NCBI GenBank assembly: GCA_964573885.1
Contig: CAZNLL010000094.1
Span: 1-16,298, forward strand
Length of the DNA: 16,298 bases
DNA from: CAZNLL01 sp964573885
GTDB lineage: Bacteria > Desulfobacterota > DSM-4660 > Desulfatiglandales > Desulfatiglandaceae
Direction of reading: 5' to 3'
Below are positions 1-6,892 of the stretch, piece by piece. Under the pieces are notes generated by a model. It made no database searches, was not told the DNA's origin, and saw only the letters and a list, made by a program, of their open reading frames with translations. A program made the translations under genes and the position numbers. Position 1 is the stretch's first letter; each line of letters begins with the position of its first letter.

Positions 1-41
1 TCACCAATAGTGATATCCAGACCCTGGATATAAAATGACAT
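1..41 (-). CDS. Possible start of a further minus-strand gene (partial, product unknown)
   Basis: An ATG at 41-39 on the minus strand opens a frame without a stop up to the window edge, giving MSFYIQGLDITIG. It lies about 90 bases downstream of the APS kinase stop and in the same direction, so it could be the next gene of the sugar-nucleotide/PAPS cluster. No good ribosome binding site is visible (the sequence before it reads AACAGCAAGTT), and thirteen residues are too few to recognise a family. This is a weak call, made from position and an open frame only. Confidence 0.25.
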   Translation of the reverse strand, partial: MSFYIQGLDITIG

Positions 42-133
42 AACTTGCTGTTTTTACTACAGTTATATGCCTAGAATCTCGCTGGGTTTGCAACAACGGG
101 GTAAAGTCATGGGATATTCAGGGGGAGGGGCAA

Positions 134-769
134 TCAGGGGCCCAACAGGACATTTCTCTTTCTTACAAAATCCACCACCCGTTGTGCCGCCTTGAGGGCT
201 TCCTCTTTATCGGAGTGAATGATCAGTTCAGGGGCTTCAGGCGGTTCATAGGGAGCAGAGACGCCGGTGAATTCCTTGATAATCCCGGCCTTGGCCTTAT
301 GGTAGAGCCCCTTGGGGTCCCGGAGGGCACAAACCTCCGGGGGGCACTTCACATAAATCTCAAAAAAACGCCCTTTTGGAATAAGATCTCTCACGCCCTG
401 CCGATCCTCCCGGTAGGGGGAGATAAAAGCGGTGATGGCGATGATCCCTGCATCCACAAAGAGCTTTGCCATCTCACCGATACGGCGGATATTTTCCACC
501 CTGTCCTGGGCGGCAAAGCCCAGGTCGGAACAGAGACCATGGCGCACATTGTCGCCGTCGAACACATAGGTGGAGCATCCCTTTTGGTGAAGTTCTTTTT
601 CCACGAAATGGGCGATGGTGGATTTACCCGAGGCCGACAGGCCCGTAAACCAAAGCACGGCCCCTTTGTGGCCATGCATCTGCTCCCGATCCTCTCTGGA
701 CACCTGGCCGTTGAACCAGGTCACATTATTCCCGTTTACTGCTTTTGTTTCCAAGGGTCGCCCTCTCAC
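134..769 (-). CDS. cysC: Adenylylsulfate (APS) kinase
   Basis: This cytosolic enzyme phosphorylates adenylyl sulfate with ATP to make PAPS, the donor for sulfotransferases and for assimilatory reduction. The 211-residue product has the family features in order: a GHKGAVLWFTG strand leading into the P-loop GLSASGKST (about residues 43-51), DGDNVRHGL (about 71-79), the NIRRIGE helix, FISPYREDR, and the RDPKGLY loop followed by a FTG turn. Length is normal for stand-alone CysC. I chose the GTG at 769 because it overlaps the stop of the decarboxylase gene as GTGA, a translational-coupling arrangement. An ATG further upstream would overlap that gene by 70 bases. No ATP sulfurylase is adjacent. The link to UDP-sugar genes suggests PAPS supply for glycan sulfation rather than cysteine synthesis, but that is inference. 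Confidence 0.95.
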   Translation of the reverse strand: MRGRPLETKAVNGNNVTWFNGQVSREDREQMHGHKGAVLWFTGLSASGKSTIAHFVEKELHQKGCSTYVFDGDNVRHGLCSDLGFAAQDRVENIRRIGEMAKLFVDAGIIAITAFISPYREDRQGVRDLIPKGRFFEIYVKCPPEVCALRDPKGLYHKAKAGIIKEFTGVSAPYEPPEAPELIIHSDKEEALKAAQRVVDFVRKRNVLLGP

Positions 770-1710
770 AAAACATCTCTGAAATAGCCTATGGTTTTCT
801 CCAGTCCCTGGTCCAGGTCCACCGTGGGTTCCCAACCAAGCCTCTCCTTGGCCAGGGTGATATCCGGCCGGCGCTTTAAGGGGTCATCCTGGGGCAGGGG
901 TTCAAAGATAATCCGGGATCCACTGCCGGTAAGGGCAATCACCTTTTCGGCCAGTTCCAGGATGGTGAACTCCCCGGGATTTCCCAGGTTCACGGGGCCG
1001 GTAAAATCGTCCGGGGCATTCATCATCCGGACCATCCCCTCGATCATATCGTCCAAATAGCAAAAGGAGCGGGTCTGAGAGCCATCCCCAAAGACAGTGA
1101 TATCCTTTCCTTTCAGGGCCTGGACAATAAAATTGCTGATGACCCGCCCATCGTTGGGATGCATTCTGGGTCCATAGGTATTGAAAATGCGCAACACCCT
1201 GATATTGACCCCGTTTTGCCGGTGATAATCAAAAAACAGGGTCTCGGCGCAGCGCTTGCCCTCATCATAGCAAGACCTGGGTCCAATGGTATTCACGTTT
1301 CCCCAATAGTCCTCCTTTTGGGGATGCACCGTGGGATTGCCATAGACCTCGCTGGTGGAGGCCTGAAGGATCTTGGCCCCCACCCGCTTGGCCAGGCCGA
1401 GCATATTGATGGATCCCATGACACTGGTCTTCACCGTCTTGACGGGATTGAACTGATAATGGACAGGGGAGGCCGGGCAGGCCAGGTTATAGACTTCATC
1501 CGCTTCAAGGAAAATGGGCTGAACCAGATCGTGGCGGATCAGTTCAAAATTGGGGCTTGAGAGGAGCTGTCTGATATTTTGCTTGGTGCCGGTAAAAAAA
1601 TTGTCCAGACATATGGTATCGTGCCCTTCTTCCACCAGGCGATCGCACAGGTGGGAGCCCAAAAAACCGGCCCCGCCGGTAACAAGGATCCGTTTCTGAG
1701 TATGAAGCAT
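766..1710 (-). CDS. uxs: UDP-glucuronate decarboxylase (UDP-xylose synthase)
   Basis: This is an extended short-chain dehydrogenase that converts UDP-glucuronate to UDP-xylose with a tightly bound NAD. The 314-residue protein shows the Rossmann motif TGGAGFLGS (11-19), the substrate-binding stretch NLACPASPVHYQ (75-86), STSEVYG (118-124) with the Thr/Ser and Glu of the active site, and the catalytic Tyr148/Lys152 in YDEGK. R-I-F-N-T-Y-G-P-R-M and the late RRPDI motif match UXS rather than generic epimerases. Its substrate is the product of the UDP-glucose dehydrogenase encoded just upstream on the same strand. Its last bases overlap the start of the APS kinase gene (GTGA). The ribosome site before ATG 1710 is weak (ATAGGAA), and a strong hairpin lies about 30 bases upstream, so expression may be controlled separately from the dehydrogenase. 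Confidence 0.95.
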   Translation of the reverse strand: MLHTQKRILVTGGAGFLGSHLCDRLVEEGHDTICLDNFFTGTKQNIRQLLSSPNFELIRHDLVQPIFLEADEVYNLACPASPVHYQFNPVKTVKTSVMGSINMLGLAKRVGAKILQASTSEVYGNPTVHPQKEDYWGNVNTIGPRSCYDEGKRCAETLFFDYHRQNGVNIRVLRIFNTYGPRMHPNDGRVISNFIVQALKGKDITVFGDGSQTRSFCYLDDMIEGMVRMMNAPDDFTGPVNLGNPGEFTILELAEKVIALTGSGSRIIFEPLPQDDPLKRRPDITLAKERLGWEPTVDLDQGLEKTIGYFRDVL

Positions 1711-1741
1711 TTCCTATTCCATCCGTTTTCACACGTCGCTA

Positions 1742-1783
1742 AAAAGGCCTTCTTCCGGGACCGCGGTCCCGGCCCGGCCTTTT
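1742..1783 (-). terminator. Strong GC-rich hairpin with T-tract between ugd and uxs
   Basis: The core is an 18-base perfect palindrome (CCGGGACCGCGGTCCCGG, 1755-1772). It is enclosed by a second inverted repeat, AAAAGGCC (1742-1749) and GGCCTTTT (1776-1783). Read on the minus strand the stem ends in GGCC followed by five T (1745-1741), the form of an intrinsic terminator. It begins about 57 bases after the dehydrogenase stop and ends about 30 bases before the decarboxylase start. The T-rich arm is also present in the other direction. It could end ugd transcription, attenuate uxs-cysC, or protect a 5' mRNA end. Confidence 0.7.
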
Positions 1784-1810
1784 GGTAAGTCTGTTTCCAC
1801 TTTCTGTCAA
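1782..1810 (-). promoter_or_regulatory. Candidate sigma70 promoter upstream of uxs-cysC
   Basis: On the minus strand a perfect -35 hexamer TTGACA (1810-1805) is followed after 17 bases by TACCAA (1787-1782), a poor -10 box with only the first T, second A and fifth A of the consensus. Transcription would begin near 1776, directly at the foot of the strong hairpin. The call rests on the -35 and the spacing; the weak -10 may mean low or activated expression, or chance. Confidence 0.35.
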
Positions 1811-1840
1811 GAGAAATGTTGGCAGGCCCCCGGGAGGTCA

Positions 1841-3214
1841 TCAGAAGTGGGTCAATGGGGGCTTGCCAATGGGTAAGACGTTAAATCCAATCTCAAAAAG
1901 CCCCTTGTGATCCAGGATATTCCTCCCGTCAAAGATAAAGGCGGGCTTGGTCATGGACCGGTATATCCTTTCATAGTCCAATTCCTTATAAATATCCCAT
2001 TCCGTCATCACGGCAATGGCATCGCAGCCGGAGGCCGCTTCATAGGCATCACCTTCATAATGTATTCCCTCGAGTTCCTGAAGGTCGAACCTCGCGTTAT
2101 CCAGGGCCTGGGGGTCGGTAATGATCAGCTCGGCCTTCTCTTCCGCCAGTCTCTTGGAAATAAATATGGCAGGGCTTTCCCGGGTGTCCCCGGTGTTGGC
2201 CTTAAAGGCGAACCCAAAGAGACAAATCCTTTTTCCCGCCAGGGTATTGAACATGGTGCTGAGCATATTCAGGATGAACCGTTCTTTCTGATAATCATTG
2301 ATCCGGACCACCGCCTCCCAGTAATTGGCCACCTCTTCGAGATTGTAGTGCCGGCAAAGATAGACCAGGTTCAGGATATCCTTCTGAAAGCAGGAACCGC
2401 CGAATCCCACACTGGCATTCAAGAACTTGGCGCCCACCCGGCTGTCCAGGCCGACGGCCCGGGCGACCTCTGCAATATCGGCCCCTGTCTTTTCACACAG
2501 GGGGGTGATGGAGTTTATGGACGAGATCCTCTGGGCCAGGAAGGCATTGCCCACCAGCTTGGAGAGCTCGCTGCTCCAGATATTGGAGGTGATAATCCGT
2601 TCCTCCGGAACCCAGGTGGCATAGATCTGGACGAGCTCTTCCCGGGCCTTTCTGCCCCTTTCCGTTTCCCTGGACCCTATGAGAACCCGATCCGGGTCTC
2701 TTAGGTCCTGGATGGCGGTGCCTTCGGCAAGAAATTCCGGATTCGAGAGCACCTCAAACTGGACCCCATTATTTGTGGAAGTAAGAATCCGCTCCATAGC
2801 CAGGGCGGTCTTGACCGGCAAGGTGCTCTTCTCCACGATGATCTTATCGGATTTCGCATGCTCCCGTATCTGCCGGGCCGTTCTTTCCCAATACTGGAGG
2901 TCTGCGGCCATTCCCGCACCCGCGCCAAAGGTCTTTGTAGGGGTGTTGACGCTCACAAAGATGATATCGCACTCTCTGATCCCCTTTTCAATGTCTGTGC
3001 TGAAAAAGAGATTCTTGTCTCTTACCCCGCGGACAATCTCTTCAAGCCCGGGCTCGTAGATGGGAAGCCTGCCTGAGTTCCACTGGGCAATGCGTTGGGG
3101 ATTGATATCCACCACCAACACCTTGTATTGGGGACATTGATGGGCAATCATGGCCATGGTGGGGCCGCCCACATAACCGGCCCCTATACAAAGGATACTT
3201 TTCTCGAAGGCCAT
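1841..3214 (-). CDS. ugd: UDP-glucose 6-dehydrogenase, animal/eukaryote-like type
   Basis: The enzyme oxidises UDP-glucose to UDP-glucuronate with two NAD+. The 457-residue product has the N-terminal Rossmann motif GAGYVGG (11-17), VDIN at 35-38, NTPTKTFG (90-97), the central NPEFLAEG block with Glu164, Lys219 in the S-E-L-S-K-L helix, and the catalytic Cys275 in GFGGSCFQKD (270-279). It ends with the UDP-binding domain (FGFAFKANTGDTRESP, TEWD, FDGRN). From memory the order and even the numbering of catalytic residues follow human UGDH closely, unlike the shorter-motif E. coli Ugd. I chose ATG 3214 because AGGAGG lies 8 bases upstream. The 33 extra codons available upstream run through intergenic repeat-like sequence and look non-coding. 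It supplies the substrate of the decarboxylase downstream. Confidence 0.96.
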   Translation of the reverse strand: MAFEKSILCIGAGYVGGPTMAMIAHQCPQYKVLVVDINPQRIAQWNSGRLPIYEPGLEEIVRGVRDKNLFFSTDIEKGIRECDIIFVSVNTPTKTFGAGAGMAADLQYWERTARQIREHAKSDKIIVEKSTLPVKTALAMERILTSTNNGVQFEVLSNPEFLAEGTAIQDLRDPDRVLIGSRETERGRKAREELVQIYATWVPEERIITSNIWSSELSKLVGNAFLAQRISSINSITPLCEKTGADIAEVARAVGLDSRVGAKFLNASVGFGGSCFQKDILNLVYLCRHYNLEEVANYWEAVVRINDYQKERFILNMLSTMFNTLAGKRICLFGFAFKANTGDTRESPAIFISKRLAEEKAELIITDPQALDNARFDLQELEGIHYEGDAYEAASGCDAIAVMTEWDIYKELDYERIYRSMTKPAFIFDGRNILDHKGLFEIGFNVLPIGKPPLTHF

Positions 3215-3271
3215 TTCATTATCCTCCTCAATCCAGCCCCCGGCCCTGAGACAGGGGCGGCATTTCAAATC

Positions 3272-3360
3272 TGACGGCTTCGTAAAAAGTCCACCTGCCG
3301 CGTTGCGCTGCATCTGAAGCTTTTTACTGTGCCCTCCACTTTGATGGCTTTTTACAATTC
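3272..3360. repeat. Repeat-like intergenic sequence with three GTAAAAAG/CTTTTTAC arms
   Basis: Seen directly: GTAAAAAG at 3282-3289 is matched by the inverted copy CTTTTTAC at 3320-3327 and again at 3348-3355, with GACGGCTTCG before the first and TTGATGG before the last. A GCGTTGCGCTGCATC stretch lies between the first two arms. From memory, elements containing GGCTTCGTAAAAAGTC are frequent between genes in Desulfobacterota genomes. I cannot confirm a match here. The sequence lies upstream of ugd and of the divergent waaA promoter. Confidence 0.35.
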
Positions 3361-3368
3361 ATCAAATC

Positions 3369-3397
3369 TTGACATAATAAATATTTATACCTATATT
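3369..3397 (+). promoter_or_regulatory. Sigma70-type promoter for waaA
   Basis: TTGACA (3369-3374) and TATATT (3392-3397) are separated by exactly 17 bases of AT-rich sequence. This is a perfect -35 and a five-of-six -10, in a region much richer in A+T than the surrounding genes. Transcription should begin near 3404, giving a leader of about 130 bases before waaA. It is the best promoter match in the window. Confidence 0.75.
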
Positions 3398-3462
3398 TTC
3401 CAACATTTACAAGTGGGCCATTTCACAGAAAAGGAAAAAAACATTTCTTAACATAGCCGGAT

Positions 3463-3483
3463 GCCCGCCGCAAAGCGGTGGGC
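3463..3483 (+). other. Hairpin in the waaA leader
   Basis: GCCCGCCGC (3463-3471) and GCGGTGGGC (3475-3483) pair over nine positions, one of them a G-T wobble, around an AAA loop. There is no T-tract on either strand, so it does not look like an intrinsic terminator. It lies about 60 bases downstream of the predicted transcription start and about 55 bases before the ATT start codon. A role in mRNA stability or translation is possible but unsupported. Confidence 0.4.
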
Positions 3484-3526
3484 CTGCGTCGAGCCAAGCG
3501 CGTAATACAAAAAATCGAAGCATCAT

Positions 3527-3532
3527 AGGAGG
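3527..3532 (+). promoter_or_regulatory. Strong Shine-Dalgarno sequence that decides the waaA start
   Basis: AGGAGG at 3527-3532 sits five bases before ATT at 3538. An in-frame TAG at 3526-3528 excludes any earlier start, and no ATG, GTG or TTG follows in frame until 3661. This site therefore supports initiation at the ATT. Confidence 0.65.
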
Positions 3533-3537
3533 AAGGC

Positions 3538-4866
3538 ATTCTTTACGCGGCATACACACTCCTCTCGGGGGCCTTATTTCTATTCCTTTTCCCCCCTTTC
3601 TGGCTTTATACGCGCCTTACTGGACGTCACGGCCGGCACCTTGAAGAGCGCCTGGGTCTTGTGGCGCCCCCCTCATTTCGCCGCTCAAAGGGGGGTCCCA
3701 GGATTTGGATCCACGCCGTTTCCCTGGGAGAAGTCAAGGTCGCCGCTTCCCTCTGGAAGGCTTTGGAACAGCGCTTACCCCAATGTTCCCTTTTTATCTC
3801 CACCACCACCCCTCATGGCCGGCAGATGGCCGAGGAGATGTTCGGAGACGCTGTCCCTATAGCCTATGCCCCCCTTGATTTCCTCGGGTGCGTCCGCAAA
3901 TCCCTCTCCCATGTCCGGCCCCAGGCCATGGTCTTTCTGGAGACTGAGATCTGGCCTTCCTGGGTTGCCGAGGCCCGGCGCAGGGGCATAAAAATTGCGC
4001 TCGTCAACGGCCGCATCTCGCCCAGGTCCATCCAGGGGTACCTGAAACTGCGCCCTTTTTTTCGAGAGGTCTTGCGCAACTTCGATGCCTTCAGCATGAT
4101 CCTAAAGGAAGACGCAGAGCGGATTCAGGCCATGGGGGCGGACCCCGCAAAGATTGAGATCAACGGGAATGCCAAGTACGACCTGCTGGCCGGGGCTGCA
4201 GAGCCTCAAATAGAGCACCAGATGCGACGCCTCCTAAATCTTGGCCCCCAGGAGCGGGTGTTCGTGGCCGGGAGCACCCGGGAGGGTGAGGAGGCCATGA
4301 TCCTGGACGTGTATGAAAAAATTCTCCAGAAGTTCCCCCATGCCCTTCTCATCATTGTCCCCAGGCATATTGAGAGAACGCCTGCCATCGGGGCCCTCCT
4401 GGCAAAACGGGGCTTCTCTTACCAGCACCTCAGCCGGCTGAAGGAAGGTGGGGAAAGACGACAGGAAAAGGTGGTCATTGTAAATGTCTTTGGAGAACTC
4501 TTCAAGATCTACAGTGTGGGGACCCTTGTCTTCTGCGGGGCCAGCCTGGTTCCCTTGGGCGGACAGAATCCCCTTGAGCCGGCCGTGTGGGGAAAGCCCG
4601 TATTCTACGGCCCCTCTATGGAGGACTTTCTGGATGCCAAGGCCCTTTTGGAATATGAAGGCGGGGCTGTCCCCGTGAATGGTCCAGGGATGCTTGCAGA
4701 AAAGGCCCTCTGGTTTCTTGAGCATCCAGAAGCGCTTAGGGCTTTGGGGGACGGGGCCAGACGGGCCGTGCTAAAAAACCAGGACGCCGCCGGGAGGCAT
4801 GCCCGGGTCATCGCCCGGTTGCTGGAACAAGGAGTAAGAAATGACCATAGATCGAGAGAGCGTTGA
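3538..4866 (+). CDS. waaA: Kdo transferase (3-deoxy-D-manno-octulosonic acid transferase), apparent ATT start
   Basis: WaaA (KdtA, family GT30) transfers Kdo from CMP-Kdo to lipid A precursor at the inner face of the inner membrane. From ATT 3538 the product is 442 residues, the usual size. It has a hydrophobic N-terminal anchor (about 4-21), a basic stretch, and W-I-H-A-V-S-L-G-E with the presumed catalytic base Glu65. LETEIWPSW, ALVNGRISPRS and INGNAKYD follow. The second domain carries IIVPRHIERTP and a CMP-Kdo-binding region with NPLEPAVWGKPVFYGP. The first conventional start in frame is GTG 3661, which would remove the anchor and leave only about 20 residues before the catalytic Glu. The upstream frame is plainly the expected anchor and has a strong ribosome site, so ATT is preferred. 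A sequencing error is the alternative. The gene overlaps the next by 26 bases. Confidence 0.93.
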   Translation: MLYAAYTLLSGALFLFLFPPFWLYTRLTGRHGRHLEERLGLVAPPSFRRSKGGPRIWIHAVSLGEVKVAASLWKALEQRLPQCSLFISTTTPHGRQMAEEMFGDAVPIAYAPLDFLGCVRKSLSHVRPQAMVFLETEIWPSWVAEARRRGIKIALVNGRISPRSIQGYLKLRPFFREVLRNFDAFSMILKEDAERIQAMGADPAKIEINGNAKYDLLAGAAEPQIEHQMRRLLNLGPQERVFVAGSTREGEEAMILDVYEKILQKFPHALLIIVPRHIERTPAIGALLAKRGFSYQHLSRLKEGGERRQEKVVIVNVFGELFKIYSVGTLVFCGASLVPLGGQNPLEPAVWGKPVFYGPSMEDFLDAKALLEYEGGAVPVNGPGMLAEKALWFLEHPEALRALGDGARRAVLKNQDAAGRHARVIARLLEQGVRNDHRSRER

Positions 4867-6079
4867 GGCCCTGTACAAGGGCCTGGCTCCAAAGACCAAG
4901 GCCCGCATCAAGCAAGCCGTTCATGAAATCGTCAAGGCCAAAGAGGGCGGCGGAAAGGTGGTCGCCGTAGTGGGCAGCGGGCCCAACCTCCACGAAGGCG
5001 TGACCACTCTGTTGGCGGAACTCATGGCCAAGGGGATCATTGACGGGGTCTCCACCAGTTCCGCCGTAATCAATCACGAGATGGCCGGCACCCTGGAAAA
5101 GGTCAAACGTCTGGATGGTGAGGCCCTTGGATTCGACCCGGCCAAACTCCCCTCGGACGGCCGTTTCGAAGTGAGCCTCCTCTCCAAGGCCCGGCTGGAG
5201 ACTTACGCCCGAGAGGTCCCGGTGGATCTGGCCTTTTACAGAAAGATGGCCCGCGCCCGGGCCAGGGAGGCGGTCATCAAGGTGGCCGGCAATGTGGCCT
5301 ATCCTTCGGGACTCCGCACGGAGGCCCTGGCCCGGGACGTGCTCCGTTTGGCCAGGCGTTACGGTATCCCCTTTGAACAGATGGTGGGTTACGGCGCGGA
5401 TCCCTACACCATGATCGGTGCAGGAGTGAAGTACCGGCTCCCCGTGTTGGTCACCGTGCCCCAGTTGATCGGAGGGGGTGAGGTGGGACTGGCCATTGGT
5501 GATTCCATCCCCGTTTCAGAACGCTGTCAGCGCATCGCCAGGCTTATGGACAGTGCAGAAGTGATTATTGAATCGGCCCTGGCCCTCTCCCAGGAGATCC
5601 ACGACGGGCCCTTTGAACGCTTTACCGGGCACGGGATCTGGACGGATTGGGAGGGGAGCTGGACCTATTCTCTGGCCCGGAAGCGGATCATTCGTATCGA
5701 CCTGGATCCCAACCTGGAGCGGGCCTGGGTCAAGGAGCGCAAGTCAGGCACAGTGAGCCAGGCCGTTGACAAGGGGCTTCCCAAAACCAAGCTCATGGGC
5801 ATCCCCTTTCGCATGGAGATGTCAGGGTTTGCCCGGGTCCCGGGCAGCCTTCCTATTGTGGGAGACATCGGGGAGGTATGGCCCGTCCTGGCCCTCAGGG
5901 TTTCAGACGCCCTTGGAATCAAGCTGGATTTTATGAGCCACAAGCAGTCCACCCCGGCGGGCCAAAAAATGCGGGCGTGGATCGTAAGACAGGTAAAACC
6001 CGTGGACAGGGAAAAGATGTTCGCCGCGGCCCGGGAATTGTTCCAGCCCGGCCGGGGTACACCCCCTATGGACCTTTGA
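4841..6079 (+). CDS. Conserved-looking protein of unknown function, possibly with a deoxyhypusine-synthase-like NAD-binding fold
   Basis: I do not recognise this 412-residue cytosolic protein with certainty. No signal peptide or membrane segment is visible. Residues 39-50 (KVVAVVGSGPNL) look like a glycine-rich nucleotide-binding turn. They are followed by a helix and GIIDGVSTSSAVINHEM. Near the C-terminus, IIRIDLDPNLE and PIVGDIGEVWPVLAL resemble the second half of a Rossmann-like domain. The order recalls deoxyhypusine synthase and the NAD-binding domain of LOR/SDH-type ornithine cyclodeaminases, but the likeness is by eye and weak. Other striking stretches are GYGADPYTMIGAG and LIGGGEVGLAIGDSIP. 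The ATG at 4841 has GGAG six bases upstream and lies inside the last codons of waaA, so the two are probably translated together. Its stop is 6 bases from that of the convergent YeeE/YedE gene. Confidence 0.85.
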   Translation: MTIDRESVEALYKGLAPKTKARIKQAVHEIVKAKEGGGKVVAVVGSGPNLHEGVTTLLAELMAKGIIDGVSTSSAVINHEMAGTLEKVKRLDGEALGFDPAKLPSDGRFEVSLLSKARLETYAREVPVDLAFYRKMARARAREAVIKVAGNVAYPSGLRTEALARDVLRLARRYGIPFEQMVGYGADPYTMIGAGVKYRLPVLVTVPQLIGGGEVGLAIGDSIPVSERCQRIARLMDSAEVIIESALALSQEIHDGPFERFTGHGIWTDWEGSWTYSLARKRIIRIDLDPNLERAWVKERKSGTVSQAVDKGLPKTKLMGIPFRMEMSGFARVPGSLPIVGDIGEVWPVLALRVSDALGIKLDFMSHKQSTPAGQKMRAWIVRQVKPVDREKMFAAARELFQPGRGTPPMDL

Positions 6080-6085
6080 GGCGCC

Positions 6086-6892
6086 CTAACACCCCTCATC
6101 CTCCACAATGGTGAAGCCGGTCGGCTGTTCTTCTTCGGCCTGGGGCCGGGTCTCCTTGACCTCTTCCTTTATCTCCATGAGCCGCTTTTGAATTAATGCC
6201 CTTTTTAGGATGGCCTGATCAGGATTGACCAGAGACAGGATAAGACCCAAGAGGATCAAGATGAGCGCCGCTCCTGCCTTCACCTTTCGAGATCCCTTGG
6301 GGAGAGCTTCAGGCCGGCCGAACCGCTTTTCCACCCCTTCCACCAACCAAAAGGCCCCCACCGCCATAAGGCAGACGAAAAGGGCGATCAAACCGGAGTG
6401 GAGCCCCAGGACATGGGAAAGGGTGACCTGCCCCATATGCCCGGCCTTGTAGAGGTTTTCCAACACGGGGAAAAATTCGGCAAAGACAAAGGAACCTAAA
6501 ATCATACCCACGATAAACACGAGCCCGTCCAGCCGGCCCGAGACCGTGGCCACCACAGAGGTGGTAGGGCAGTACCCCCCCATCACAAAACCCACGCCCA
6601 GGGCAAGCCCTCCCACGATCTGGGGCCACACATAGGTGGGCAGAAGGTAGACCCGGCTTAAGTCGATCCAGCCGAAGACGGAGAAATAAAGCAGACCCAG
6701 CATGCAGACCACAATGGCGGTAAACATGACCTTGAGGACCGCAAAATCTCTCAGGTAAAAAACAGCCACCAGTTTTCTCGGGTTGCCAAATCCGGCCCGC
6801 TCCAGGAGAAAACCGAAGCAGAATCCGATAAGACCGGCCACTTGGAGGCTGTAAGCAAAATCAAACCAACCCAATTTATACAGGGGTCCCAT
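6086..6892 (-). CDS. YeeE/YedE-family sulfur-compound transporter, second half
   Basis: This 268-residue integral membrane protein belongs to the YeeE/YedE (DUF395, TsuA-like) family, which moves thiosulfate or related sulfur species. It has several hydrophobic helices and the motif LLERAGFGNPRKL near 29-41. VMGGYCPTTSV carries the expected pore cysteine at 108. The tail beyond about residue 215 is charged and ends in a cysteine. ATG 6892 is preferred to GTG 6901: AAAGGA lies about ten bases upstream of the ATG, and the ATG shares one base with the stop of the preceding half (TGATG). Single-chain TsuA carries the equivalent cysteine motifs in one polypeptide; here they are divided between two genes. 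The actual substrate is unknown. Confidence 0.85.
   Translation of the reverse strand: MGPLYKLGWFDFAYSLQVAGLIGFCFGFLLERAGFGNPRKLVAVFYLRDFAVLKVMFTAIVVCMLGLLYFSVFGWIDLSRVYLLPTYVWPQIVGGLALGVGFVMGGYCPTTSVVATVSGRLDGLVFIVGMILGSFVFAEFFPVLENLYKAGHMGQVTLSHVLGLHSGLIALFVCLMAVGAFWLVEGVEKRFGRPEALPKGSRKVKAGAALILILLGLILSLVNPDQAILKRALIQKRLMEIKEEVKETRPQAEEEQPTGFTIVEDEGC

Noticed and set aside
182..787. A 201-codon open frame on the plus strand
   Set aside because: It is antisense to the APS kinase, whose P-loop and family motifs are clear on the minus strand.
1907..2704. A 265-codon open frame on the plus strand
   Set aside because: It is antisense to the UDP-glucose dehydrogenase and has no recognisable motif or ribosome site.
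3215..3313. A 33-codon upstream extension of the UDP-glucose dehydrogenase
   Set aside because: It runs through repeat-like intergenic DNA and does not resemble the family. ATG 3214 has AGGAGG at the right distance and starts where the family normally starts.
3463..3483. An intrinsic terminator upstream of waaA
   Set aside because: The hairpin is stable but lacks a T-tract on either strand and lies inside the predicted leader, not after a gene.
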